A stretch of 44,858 nt of DNA. It comes from Methanothrix sp. (lineage in GTDB: Archaea > Halobacteriota > Methanosarcinia > Methanotrichales > Methanotrichaceae). The DNA is taken from positions 1 to 44,858 of the forward strand of contig NZ_JANIHG010000010.1 of assembly GCF_024518575.1 (NCBI RefSeq). The letters are read 5' to 3'. Shown piece by piece: positions 32,226-40,021 of this stretch (positions are counted from its first letter, which is position 1; the number at the start of each line of letters is the position of its first letter). The notes beneath the pieces were generated by a model. The model worked only from the letters and a program-made list of their open reading frames with translations, did no database searches and was not told the DNA's origin. A program made the position numbers and the translations under genes.

Positions 32226-32612
32226 TCACTTCACGCAGCGCAGGAGGTCCTTGCTGGTGATGATGCCGACAAGCGCTCCTTCCTGGACCACTGGAAGACG
32301 GCGTATGTTGTGGCGCATCATGAGCTCAGCCGCCTCTCTGCTGGTGGCATCTGGAGAGATCGTGACAAGCGGGGCTGGAGTCATTATGTCTGCCACGCAA
32401 ACCCTCTCAGGGTCCAGGCCGGCTGCGAAGACCTTGGTGAATATGCGACTTGTTGTGACAATGCCCTTTACCTCTTTGAGAAGGCCACCCTCTGCGACGA
32501 TAACGCAGCCCTTCGGCCCGCTGGACATCAGCCTTATCGCATCTATGACCCTCGCATTCGGCGGCACTGTGAGCACCGGATAGCTCATCAAATCCATAAC
32601 CCTAGCAGGCAT
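32226..32612 (-). CDS. two-CBS-domain protein
   Basis: About 128 residues: two CBS motifs, ARVMDLMSYPVLTVPPNARV and VADIMTPAPLVTISPDATSR, ending GALVGIITSKDLLRCV. I take the ATG at 32612 as start; the ATG at 32648 lies inside a TATA-like box (ATTTATATGC, near 32645-32654) about 35 bp upstream. Such stand-alone CBS pairs bind adenosyl ligands and regulate partners; the partner is not evident from the neighbours. Confidence 0.88.
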   Translation of the reverse strand: MPARVMDLMSYPVLTVPPNARVIDAIRLMSSGPKGCVIVAEGGLLKEVKGIVTTSRIFTKVFAAGLDPERVCVADIMTPAPLVTISPDATSREAAELMMRHNIRRLPVVQEGALVGIITSKDLLRCVK

Positions 32613-32661
32613 CCAACCCACTTCGCAATGTATTATGGCAATACGCATATAAATACTGAAC

Positions 32662-33327
32662 CTATTCCGCCCTCAGCCACTCCACATCCATACCATCAAG
32701 ATCTATAAGCGCAGCATACCCCATGCGCGCCTCTCCAACGTTAACCACCAGCGTGCCTCCGAGCCATGAGGCGCCACGGTCCTCGTGGATGTGGCCGCAT
32801 ACAACCAGATCCGGCTGATGCTCCTCGATCACCCGGCGCAGGCCAACGCTTCCAGAGAGCTCCCCGTTGTAGAGACGATCTCTCACCCCTCTAGGTGGCT
32901 GGTGGACCACCACCACCCGCTGCTCGAGATCGCGAATGGACTGGAGCAGATCCGTCAGGGTGCGGTAAAGATCCTCATCGCTGTGGTAGTACCTTGTGGG
33001 ATCTCCGATCCTCCTGGGGTTCCTCGCCACCATCCCGCCCATGCCCACAAAACCCACATTCCCCAGCAGAAATGACGACCGATGGATCGGTATGAGGCCA
33101 TGCCTGCGCCAGAGAGCCTCAGCAAAGCTCCTGGGATCCATATTGCCAGGGACTATGAGCTTCATCTGCGGAAAGCGGGAGAGCTCGTCGAGAACATATG
33201 CCGCATCCTCCGGTGTCCCATCATCGTGAAGATCTCCTGCTATCACCATCAGATCCGCAGAGCAACCTTTCAGAAACCCCAGGCCGGGGTACGCATCATG
33301 AACATCAGCTATGCAGAGCAGCCGCAT
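32662..33327 (-). CDS. metallophosphoesterase, YfcE/MJ0936-like
   Basis: About 221 residues from an ATG at 33327 with GGTGG upstream. The metal-binding motifs are LCIADVHDAYPG, IAGDLHDDG, VPGNMDPR, VVHQPPRG and VCGHIHEDRG. It is shorter than the phosphoesterase at 30928 and belongs to a different group (small archaeal phosphodiesterases). Substrate unknown. It lies 49 bp upstream of the CBS gene on the same strand. Confidence 0.88.
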   Translation of the reverse strand: MRLLCIADVHDAYPGLGFLKGCSADLMVIAGDLHDDGTPEDAAYVLDELSRFPQMKLIVPGNMDPRSFAEALWRRHGLIPIHRSSFLLGNVGFVGMGGMVARNPRRIGDPTRYYHSDEDLYRTLTDLLQSIRDLEQRVVVVHQPPRGVRDRLYNGELSGSVGLRRVIEEHQPDLVVCGHIHEDRGASWLGGTLVVNVGEARMGYAALIDLDGMDVEWLRAE

Positions 33328-33468
33328 AAGAAACCACCACGCGGAATAGATCACATTAGATCATGATATTGGTATGGGATTTGGAGGTTTCTCTCGAATT
33401 GTTGATGCATCTTTGCGCGGATCACCAAAATACATTTTGTGCGCGCTTGTCATCGAATGGTAAATTCC

Positions 33469-33584
33469 TGCTGTGTTGAATAATTAAGAGCTCTAAGGTC
33501 GATAGCTATCGATTTTTACTAGAATTGCAATTCGTATGAATCGAGCCTCTGCTATCTGATTCTCAAACATTATTCAACACAGCA
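33469..33584. mobile_element. 116-bp MITE-like insertion with perfect inverted ends
   Basis: TGCTGTGTTGAATAAT at 33469-33484 is repeated exactly inverted at 33569-33584. The element is flanked by a perfect 8-bp direct duplication TAAATTCC (33461-33468 and 33585-33592). It encodes nothing. Inside are three perfect palindromes: AGAGCTCT, TCGATAGCTATCGA and GAATTGCAATTC. This is the structure of a non-autonomous transposon derivative; the mobilising transposase is not in the window. Confidence 0.88.
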
Positions 33585-33595
33585 TAAATTCCCAC

Positions 33596-33631
33596 AAAAA
33601 GAGGAGGTGTAGCTCAAACCGCTGAGCTACA
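33596..33631 (-). terminator. hairpin-T terminator of the DNRLRE gene
   Basis: An 8-bp stem TGTAGCTC/GAGCTACA (33608-33631) with an 8-nt loop is followed on the minus strand by CCTCCTCTTTTT. The stem begins inside the stop codon of the DNRLRE gene. Confidence 0.65.
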
Positions 33632-34190
33632 TTCCCGCGACATACTTGAGCTCGGTTGAGCCACGCGATAACTCCGAGGAGGCAAGTCCGATCGACGCGT
33701 CCCCTTCAGCGACGATCTTCAGACCGTACGGACATCCCTCTGTGCATGTCCTTACAGCCTCCTTGACGATGTCTGTGGCATCCAGCGTATACTCGCCTGG
33801 GGATTCGATCTCGATCTCTGCGGATACGTTCTCCACAGCTTCGGGGGCATCATTCCATGTGAGCTCAGGGCTGATATAGCCGTGGACAAAGTAGACTTTG
33901 ATGGCTCCTGGCTTCTCCACCTCTGAGACCGTCAGCTTCAGTGTTGCGGTGGAGACCTGATCAGGAGAACTGATGCCCTGATTGCCAAAAGCATTTACAA
34001 ATCCGATGTATGCGATCTTCACAGGCTCTCCTGCCTGTGATGCCACCCACAGCGTGGTCTCACCGCCGAATGTCGCATCCGGATTGTCTCTATCAACATA
34101 TGTATCTACATCGAGGCCTGCTGTGAAAGTGCCCGCAAAGGCAGATCCCAGCAGCAGGAAAAGCACCACTGTTGCATAGACAAGCTTCAA
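33627..34190 (-). CDS. secreted DNRLRE-domain protein
   Basis: About 187 residues with a signal peptide ending near SAFA. The rest is one DNRLRE domain, the disaggregatase-related family: GLDVDTYVDRDNPDATFGGE near the start, IAYIGFVNAFG, ATLKLTVSEVE, and ELTWNDAPEA toward the end. In Methanosarcina such domains occur in cell-surface and disaggregatase proteins, so a surface role is inferred. I start at the TTG at 34190, 5 nt after GAGGTG; a GTG at 34199 inside that site is the alternative. TATA-like TTTATATG lies at 34217-34224. Confidence 0.8.
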   Translation of the reverse strand: MKLVYATVVLFLLLGSAFAGTFTAGLDVDTYVDRDNPDATFGGETTLWVASQAGEPVKIAYIGFVNAFGNQGISSPDQVSTATLKLTVSEVEKPGAIKVYFVHGYISPELTWNDAPEAVENVSAEIEIESPGEYTLDATDIVKEAVRTCTEGCPYGLKIVAEGDASIGLASSELSRGSTELKYVAGM

Positions 34191-34199
34191 ACCAAACAC

Positions 34200-34575
34200 C
34201 TCATGCCCTGATGATCCATATAAATTAAAAAAGATTTGTGTTCATCTCGGATCTACATGAGATCTATACGATCACCTGCCATTACTTAGCTCGCATATGA
34301 CATCGACAAATATTGATGCGTTCGATCTTCCTGATTTACGGTTTTTGCCATCGTTGTGCTGGTCGTGGGCTCTGATGACGAACACGCACGCGAATCTGCA
34401 GATACACGATGCCACATTGATCCCTCAGGGTCGCATGCATATGACTCAACGATTGCGGGACTTTGGGAGCAGGCCGTCTCAAAGCTGTAAGGGCAATGGG
34501 ACAGATACAGCGCATCTGGTTTTCAGGATACCAATGTCAACTCCAGATTGTATCTGGCACTTTACGGGTCCCCGG
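34200..34575. other. intergenic region between the DNRLRE and GDT1 genes
   Basis: About 375 bp. It holds the DNRLRE promoter at its left end. The remainder has an open plus-strand frame with no protein-family features. Nothing else recognised. Confidence 0.5.
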
Positions 34576-35130
34576 CTAGAGAAGGAGAAGCCCCACGCCC
34601 ATCGCCAGGAAGATCAGCCCCGCTGCCAGGGAGATCGTCCGCCGCTTTATGTATCTCAGTATGAACCTTCCAAGGTATATGGCGCTCAGCGAGAGCATGA
34701 ACAGAGCAAGCATGGTGCCGCTGAGGACCATCCACGGGTTGTACTGTGTCGCGAATATCGCGGATGCGATCTGTGTCTTATCCCCCCACTCAGCCAGAAA
34801 TATCACCAGAAAGCCAGACAGGAATGGGCTGTCATCAAATCTCCTGCTCTCCTCCCCATCCCCATCAAGATCTCTAAGTGTGGTTATCCCGAATAGGAGG
34901 AAGATCGCACCTGAGATGATCTTCAGAACGCTCGCCGGAACGACCTCTGTTATCCACGCGCCGAGAAGTATGGCGAAGCCGTCGACGATGAAAAAGGCGA
35001 GCATCACCCCTGTGAGCAGCATCAGATGTCTGCCTGTTCTGGTGGACAGCAGGAGAACAGAGAGCTGTGTTTTATCGCCGAACTCCGCGATGGCAATGGT
35101 GATAAAAGGGATGAGCAGATCCGCGAGCAT
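34576..35130 (-). CDS. GDT1/UPF0016 family cation exporter
   Basis: A 184-residue membrane protein with two inverted halves, each with the signature E-x-G-D-K-T: AIAEFGDKTQLSVLLL near residue 15 and LAEWGDKTQIASAIFA near 115. About six transmembrane helices and a charged central loop (DLDGDGEESRRFDD). Relatives export Mn2+ or Ca2+ in exchange for protons. It lies near a cation diffusion facilitator gene, but the two are 225 bp apart. Confidence 0.92.
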   Translation of the reverse strand: MLADLLIPFITIAIAEFGDKTQLSVLLLSTRTGRHLMLLTGVMLAFFIVDGFAILLGAWITEVVPASVLKIISGAIFLLFGITTLRDLDGDGEESRRFDDSPFLSGFLVIFLAEWGDKTQIASAIFATQYNPWMVLSGTMLALFMLSLSAIYLGRFILRYIKRRTISLAAGLIFLAMGVGLLLL

Positions 35131-35355
35131 CCCTCAGCGGTTGTCCGCCTTATTTATAGCGATTTCTCTCGAATCCACTGCTTTCTACCATGCAGAACAG
35201 CAATGTCTATGGCTTCTGCAGAGAGCATGCAGAGGCTCGCAGTGTTCGGGAACTTCATGCTCTATTATTTGGTGGTCTCTCGTCGGTTCGAATGCTTCTG
35301 AAAATCAGTGAGGCTTGGAGAAGGTGTTGGACGAATAACATTTAGCGGTCTCTCG

Positions 35356-36252
35356 TCAGTTCAACTGCTTCCGGGCTACAACCGTGCCCTGGCCGCAGTA
35401 CTCGTTCTCGAGCTGTATCGTCGTATGCTCTATCCCGAAGATGGACCTTAGCCGCTCTCGTATCTCGTTGAGCGTCCTCTGATGGTCAGACCCAGGAAAG
35501 ACCACCACATGTGCGCTGAGCACGATGTTCGAGGAGCATACGCCCCATATGTGAAGATCGTGGACCTGAATCACCCCGGGCGCAGTGGATATCTGGTTCG
35601 CGACCTCATCGGATCTTATGCACTCAGGCACGCCCTCCATAATCAGGCGGAATGAGTCTTTGAGGAGCCTGTAGGAGCCGGCAAATATCAGAGCAGAGAT
35701 GAACACGCTGATGATCGAATCTGCGGGGTACCAGCCGGTCCTCCAGATCACAAGCGCTGCTGCGATCACGCCAAGAGATGCTGCTGCATCCCCAAGGACG
35801 TGAAGGATCGCGGATCTGAGGTTCAGATCCTCCACGTGGCCGTCCCTGCTCAGAACAAAGGCGACGATGAGGTTCACGATGAGCCCGAAGCTCGCGATGA
35901 GAAGCAGATCCAGGCCCTTCACGGGCTCAGGCTCCAGAAGTCTCCTGTACGCCTCGATGAGAACGACCAGGGCCACAAACCCAAGGGTGAGACCGTTAGC
36001 AAGCGCCGCAACCACCTCGAAGCGGTGGAAGCCGTAGCTGTACCTCTCGCTGGCCGGAAGCGCTGAGATCCTGATCGCGAACCAGCTCAGACCGAGCGCG
36101 AAGAGGTCGAGGAATACATGCGCTGCATCCGATAGCAGCGCCAGGCTGCCAGTCCACCAGCTCCCTGCCAGCTCCGCTACCAGTATGGATACCGTGAGGA
36201 TCATGGCCAGCGCAAAGCGCTGCTCAATCACTCTGATCTCGTGTGCCTTCAT
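35356..36252 (-). CDS. cation diffusion facilitator, zinc/divalent-metal exporter
   Basis: A 298-residue CDF protein with six transmembrane helices and a cytoplasmic C-terminal domain. The metal-site motifs are LLSDAAHVFLDLFAL in helix II and AILHVLGDAAASLGV in helix V, both the HxxxD kind expected for Zn2+ exporters (ZitB/CzcD type). The C-terminal domain has VHDLHIWGVCS and HTTIQLE. Confidence 0.93.
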   Translation of the reverse strand: MKAHEIRVIEQRFALAMILTVSILVAELAGSWWTGSLALLSDAAHVFLDLFALGLSWFAIRISALPASERYSYGFHRFEVVAALANGLTLGFVALVVLIEAYRRLLEPEPVKGLDLLLIASFGLIVNLIVAFVLSRDGHVEDLNLRSAILHVLGDAAASLGVIAAALVIWRTGWYPADSIISVFISALIFAGSYRLLKDSFRLIMEGVPECIRSDEVANQISTAPGVIQVHDLHIWGVCSSNIVLSAHVVVFPGSDHQRTLNEIRERLRSIFGIEHTTIQLENEYCGQGTVVARKQLN

Positions 36253-36427
36253 GGAGGATTTTAAAGCACAGAGCGGCTGGCTCTGAGCCTTTGAATGTTT
36301 TGATGCCTGTAGGCTTGCCGGACTGCCCTGACAGGGGATATGAGGTTGCGTATGAGGTGCTCAGATGAATCGTCAGCCAATCCGGCCTGAAGACCGGAGT
36401 TTCCACTGACCCTGCGCCTCGGGGGCA

Positions 36428-36889
36428 CTATGAATAGCGCAGATCTATGTAAACCCCGCTCAGATATCCGTCCCTGTCCACCATGGCGATTACAGGATAT
36501 GCGCCCCTCCTTGTGTGAATCTTGACCACGCCGATCGGGTTCTGGGTGTCGGCATCGAGCACGCTGAGCATGCCGCTATCTACCGTAACATATCCAAGAA
36601 CTGTTCCCTCTCTGAGGGAGATGCTTTTCAGAGAGCTGTACCTCCTGTCGCGGTACTCTGCTGCCAGACCTCCAAATGGATCGTAGAATCTGTAGCTGAA
36701 GCCGCGAACAGGCATCGTGGTGCATCCGTAGAGCCATGGGGCATGCTCGCTTATGAGCCAGGGCCTTCCAACACCCATGTTGAAGAGAGCCTCCGCCCTC
36801 CTCTCACCGGGTGCGTACTCGACCTGCGCACTTACCGAAGCGACAGAGAGCAGCGCAAGGAGCAGAAGACAGACTCCCAATCTTCTCAT
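36428..36889 (-). CDS. secreted protein of unknown function
   Basis: A 153-residue protein with a clear signal peptide (MRRLGVCLLLLALLSVASVS, cleavage near SAQ). The mature part is aromatic-rich, beta-strand-like (SEHAPWLYGCTTMP, FSYRFYDPFGGLAAEYRDRR), with no family I recognise. Two cysteines. It stands alone; upstream GATTAAATTCC may be part of its promoter. Function unknown. Confidence 0.75.
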   Translation of the reverse strand: MRRLGVCLLLLALLSVASVSAQVEYAPGERRAEALFNMGVGRPWLISEHAPWLYGCTTMPVRGFSYRFYDPFGGLAAEYRDRRYSSLKSISLREGTVLGYVTVDSGMLSVLDADTQNPIGVVKIHTRRGAYPVIAMVDRDGYLSGVYIDLRYS

Positions 36890-36998
36890 GGAATTTAATC
36901 TGATGTGATTGTAGTTATCTCTTTCGCATTGGCCGGAAGATCGCTTACTCGATAAAATCCCAAAGATTAAATAACATCGCCAGGTATTGGAGCGCTGA

Positions 36999-37874
36999 AT
37001 GAATCAGAAGGAGTTTGCCAAGGCATTTGCGATATTCGTGGGCGCTGTGATGGTGCTATCCGCGTTTGCGGGGTTTGTTCTGCGGAGCGGGGATGTGGAG
37101 ACCCGGTCTGGGCCGGAATCGGTTGAGACAGCACCGCTCTCCGCCTTCGGAGTTAGGGGAAATCTGGTGGACATGAGCTTTTCCAGCATGCAGGACCTGC
37201 TTGAGATGTGCCCTGAGAGCACAACATTCGCATACTGGATCGATCTCGAGGCATCGCAGAACATAACAGATGCTGCAGCCTCTGTGATTCCTGAGATCTA
37301 TCCACCTGCAGCAGGGCTGATCTACAGAGATAAGATGTACCCCACGGAGATCAAGCGAGAGGCATCGGTATTCTTCAACGATACATGGGCTGAGTTCCAC
37401 TGGGTAATGCCATTCAGCTACAACTACCAGGGGCTTGTGATACCCTACAGCGATTTCATGATCATACCTGCGACCGGAGATCTGGGAAGGGTTTTCGGGA
37501 GGCCGACGCTATTCGGCCCTGAGAGCGCGCTGAAGCAGATAATCGACGTGATTCTTGGCGGATTCCCGACAGATCGACTGACCCTGGCGTACGACGAGAT
37601 CGCGGATCTGCAGATCGCAGGCGTCGGTGGCGTCGAGAACGCACCGCTCGGCGGCGGGTACGATGAGTTCTATGCAGGCATATCTCAGAGAGGGAACGAC
37701 GTTTATGTGAGCTGCAAGTTCATGTCGCCATCTGGGAACACGCTGACAAGAATACAGACGCTCGCCTCCAAATACAACATGAGCATCTCGCGCGATGGCA
37801 GCATTCTGCGACTCGACGGAAGCGTACCACCAGAGGGGCTGAAGGGCATGATCGCAGATCTGCTCGCGCCCTGA
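36999..37874 (+). CDS. membrane-anchored or secreted protein of unknown function
   Basis: A 291-residue protein with an N-terminal hydrophobic anchor (AKAFAIFVGAVMVLSAFAGF, about residues 7-27) and a long outward domain. I see no catalytic motif. Segments such as FAYWIDLEASQ and EFHWVMPFSYNYQGLVIPYS have no remembered family. The ATG at 36999 overlaps TGA in TGAATG; ATTAAATAAC near 36966 may be the TATA box. It is probably methanogen-specific. Confidence 0.75.
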   Translation: MNQKEFAKAFAIFVGAVMVLSAFAGFVLRSGDVETRSGPESVETAPLSAFGVRGNLVDMSFSSMQDLLEMCPESTTFAYWIDLEASQNITDAAASVIPEIYPPAAGLIYRDKMYPTEIKREASVFFNDTWAEFHWVMPFSYNYQGLVIPYSDFMIIPATGDLGRVFGRPTLFGPESALKQIIDVILGGFPTDRLTLAYDEIADLQIAGVGGVENAPLGGGYDEFYAGISQRGNDVYVSCKFMSPSGNTLTRIQTLASKYNMSISRDGSILRLDGSVPPEGLKGMIADLLAP

Positions 37875-37950
37875 CAGCGTAAGCTTTTTAGATACGGAGA
37901 TGTAGCTGGATCTGTTCATTCGAGTGAGGCAATTTTCCACGATGAATGAT

Positions 37951-37968
37951 GATGGGCTGGTGCCCTGA
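37951..37968 (+). promoter_or_regulatory. kink-turn-like hairpin in the L7Ae leader
   Basis: GAT-GGGC-TGGT-GCCC-TGA can form a 4-bp stem with the tandem sheared pairs (G-A, A-G) and a U-U pair of a kink-turn, the L7Ae binding site. It ends 1 nt before the Shine-Dalgarno GGAG and 14 nt before the rpl7ae start. The other (C) stem is weak. L7Ae is reported to repress its own mRNA through such a leader in other archaea. Confidence 0.5.
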
Positions 37969-37982
37969 AGGAGATGTGTGAT

Positions 37983-38351
37983 ATGGCTAGACCGATATAT
38001 GTGAGGTTTGATGTTCCACCTGAGCTGGCATCCAAGTCGCTTGAGGCGCTTGAGCTGGCTCGAGACACCGGAAGGATAAAGAAGGGAACGAATGAAGCTA
38101 CAAAGGCCGTGGAGCGAGGGGTTGCGAAGCTCGTGATAATTGGAGAGGACGTGGAGCCACCAGAGATAGTGGCGCACCTGCCCCCGCTCTGCGAGGAGAA
38201 GAACACCCCCTACGTGTATGTGAAGAAACAGAGCGATGTGGGGGCGGCTGCCGGTCTGAGCGTGAAGAGCGCGGCAGCGGCGATAATAGAGCCGGGAAAG
38301 GGAAAGGAGCTGTTGGAGGAGATAATCCAGAAACTCCAGGCTCTGAAGTAG
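37983..38351 (+). CDS. rpl7ae: 50S ribosomal protein L7Ae
   Basis: About 122 residues from [13 protein letters not shown]. It is a K-turn-binding protein of the large subunit and of box C/D, H/ACA and RNase P RNPs. The core [20 protein letters not shown] and [20 protein letters not shown] are canonical. I prefer the ATG at 37983; the ATG at 37974 would place GGAG directly against the start. It leads the L7Ae-S28e-L24e-Ndk cluster. Confidence 0.97.
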   Translation: MARPIYVRFDVPPELASKSLEALELARDTGRIKKGTNEATKAVERGVAKLVIIGEDVEPPEIVAHLPPLCEEKNTPYVYVKKQSDVGAAAGLSVKSAAAAIIEPGKGKELLEEIIQKLQALK

Positions 38352-38361
38352 GTGATAAATA

Positions 38362-38574
38362 GTGGCTGAGGAGAACGGCGTCCCCGCTGAGGTCATAGAG
38401 GTCATCGGGGTCACCGGAATGCATGGAGAGGCCACCCAGATCAAGTGCAGGATACTGGAGGGCTCGAACAAGGGCAGGATCATAACCAGGAACTGCATGG
38501 GACCTGTGAGGGTTGGCGATGTCCTGATGCTTCTGGAGACCGCGCGCGAGGCCAAGAAGCTGACTGGCAGGTGA
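38362..38574 (+). CDS. rps28e: 30S ribosomal protein S28e
   Basis: A 70-residue eS28 with the OB-fold core [20 protein letters not shown] and the C-terminal [20 protein letters not shown]. The start is GTG, 5 nt after GGTGAT, and it follows L7Ae by 10 bp. Confidence 0.96.
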   Translation: MAEENGVPAEVIEVIGVTGMHGEATQIKCRILEGSNKGRIITRNCMGPVRVGDVLMLLETAREAKKLTGR

Positions 38575-38580
38575 TCCCCA

Positions 38581-38751
38581 ATGGAAGAGAGAAGATGCTC
38601 ATTCTGCAGCACCAAGATCACTCCTGGCACGGGGAAGCTGTACGCAAAGAAGGATGGGACTGTGTACTACTTCTGCTCGTCCAAGTGTGAGAAGAACATG
38701 AGGCTTGGCCGGGTGCCCAGAAAGATAAAGTGGGCTCGAAAGGGGGCGTAG
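38581..38751 (+). CDS. rpl24e: 50S ribosomal protein L24e
   Basis: A 56-residue eL24, too short for many ORF filters. [20 protein letters not shown] carries the first zinc cysteine pair, and [12 protein letters not shown] the second. The tail is rich in Arg/Lys. It begins 6 bp after S28e and its TAG stop is immediately upstream of the Ndk reading frame. Confidence 0.95.
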   Translation: MEERRCSFCSTKITPGTGKLYAKKDGTVYYFCSSKCEKNMRLGRVPRKIKWARKGA

Positions 38752-38754
38752 AGG

Positions 38755-39204
38755 CTGGAGCGCACATTTGTTATGATCAAGCCGGATGGCGTGCAGAGAG
38801 GGCTTGTCGGCAGGATAATCCAGCGGATCGAGGAGAAGGGCTTCAAGATAGTGGCGATGCGCCTCTCGGTCATGGAGAGAGAGCGTGCTGAGAAGCACTA
38901 CGCAGAGCACGCGGGAAAGCCATTCTACAGGGACCTTGTCGATTTCATAACCTCCGGCCCGTCTGTGCAGATGGTCGTTGAGGGAAAGGGAGTCATCTCC
39001 GCAATGAGGAAGATGAACGGCGCGACCAACCCTGCAGAGGCGGCTCCCGGCACGATCAGGGGGGACTTCGGAATAGAGACCGGTCGCAACGTGGTTCACG
39101 GCTCTGACTCGCCTGAGTCTGCAGCCCGCGAGATAGCCCTCCACTTCAGCGACTCAGAGATCTTCGAGTACAGACGCATCGATGAGCCCTGGCTTTACGA
39201 GTGA
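38755..39204 (+). CDS. ndk: nucleoside diphosphate kinase, probable CTG start
   Basis: About 149 residues. The family N-terminus [18 protein letters not shown] includes the first beta strand, so translation must begin before the ATG at 38773. In frame between the L24e stop (38749-38751) and that ATG the codons are AGG CTG GAG CGC ACA TTT GTT, so only the CTG at 38755 is a plausible start, with GGGGG about 7 nt upstream. The catalytic histidine lies in [10 protein letters not shown]. It equilibrates NDP/NTP pools. Confidence 0.93.
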   Translation: MERTFVMIKPDGVQRGLVGRIIQRIEEKGFKIVAMRLSVMERERAEKHYAEHAGKPFYRDLVDFITSGPSVQMVVEGKGVISAMRKMNGATNPAEAAPGTIRGDFGIETGRNVVHGSDSPESAAREIALHFSDSEIFEYRRIDEPWLYE

Positions 39205-39445
39205 GCAGGGGCTCAGGCACATATTTTATCAAAGATTGTCGATATGCCATCCAGCGGTGTTCGCGCTCTTTTGGAGCTCATGCTCATATCTTTTATCAAC
39301 ATTCTCAGATTTGGAATGCGATCTGTGGCGCAGGCCTGGAAGCCCTGGCCTTCAGGGAAGGGAGCATTCACGCCAACAACTTAAAATGCCATCCCGACAG
39401 AGATGCTATGGCGCTCCGAAGGCGCTCATTTAAGAGGTGAGTCGG

Positions 39446-39778
39446 TTGCCTCCTGTCAACAAGGCTATAGTCTTCCTGGGGCCTGAGGATTGCTACGGCC
39501 CGTGTGGCTGCGGAATGGACATGGCCATTCTGCCTGTGCTTGTGCCAAAGGACTGGTACCTTGAGGAATGCCCTCCTGAGGTGGCGAACGATTTCTTCTG
39601 CATGGGTGAGGACTTCAGAAGGATATGTGGATTCACAATAAACAATGTGTTTGAATATGAGATGAACGGCGTCGAGTACTTTGCGAACTTCTCATGCTGC
39701 AGGGAGTGCGCAGAGCGCGCAGTGAACCAGGGATACGCTGTCTGGGCTGACAGGGACTATCCCATGTCTCTGAGGTGA
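39446..39778 (+). CDS. cysteine-rich protein of unknown function
   Basis: About 110 residues from a TTG at 39446, 5 nt after GAGGTGA; a GTG at 39437 lies inside that site. It has nine cysteines, including EDCYGPCGCGMDM and FSCCRECAERA, suggesting metal or iron-sulfur binding, and no signal peptide. I do not recognise the family. The glutaredoxin-like gene starts 6 bp downstream, so the two are probably a redox pair. Confidence 0.8.
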   Translation: MPPVNKAIVFLGPEDCYGPCGCGMDMAILPVLVPKDWYLEECPPEVANDFFCMGEDFRRICGFTINNVFEYEMNGVEYFANFSCCRECAERAVNQGYAVWADRDYPMSLR

Positions 39779-39784
39779 AGGTGT

Positions 39785-40021
39785 TTGGCATGCAGGATCT
39801 ACACAACGCCTGACTGCCCGAGATGCGAGCAGTTGAAGGCGTTTCTTGAGAGCAGGGGCGTGAGTTTTGAGGTGGTTGATATGACAACAGCCGAGGCCCT
39901 CACCGAGCTCAGGGTCAATGGAGTGTTCACGATGTCCGCTCCGGTGCTGGAGCTGGACGGCAGGTTCTACACAACCGGAGATCTCTTCGATGGGGATCGG
40001 CTCAAGGAGCTGAAGCTCTAG
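39785..40021 (+). CDS. glutaredoxin-like thiol redox protein
   Basis: A 78-residue NrdH/glutaredoxin fold with active site CPRC in YTTPDCPRCEQLKAFLE and the cis-proline segment MSAPVLELDG. The start is TTG, about 6 nt after a GAGGTGA that overlaps the upstream stop, indicating coupling. Its stop overlaps the stop of the convergent ACT gene by 4 bp. It may reduce its Cys-rich neighbour or a ribonucleotide reductase. Confidence 0.9.
   Translation: MACRIYTTPDCPRCEQLKAFLESRGVSFEVVDMTTAEALTELRVNGVFTMSAPVLELDGRFYTTGDLFDGDRLKELKL

Noticed and set aside
33609-33630. tRNA D-arm-like sequence (TAGCTCAGCGGTTTGAGCTA)
   Set aside because: No acceptor, anticodon or T arm nearby. It overlaps a stop codon and is followed by a T-run, so it is a terminator hairpin.
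37945-37969. Box C/D small RNA (ATGATGA...CTGA) before rpl7ae
   Set aside because: The boxes are only about 12 nt apart, leaving no guide space. A kink-turn read 3 nt later pairs much better.
37509-38630. 373-residue minus-strand frame across the L7Ae/S28e genes
   Set aside because: Overlaps several certain ribosomal genes and gives a low-complexity, Ser/Leu-rich translation.
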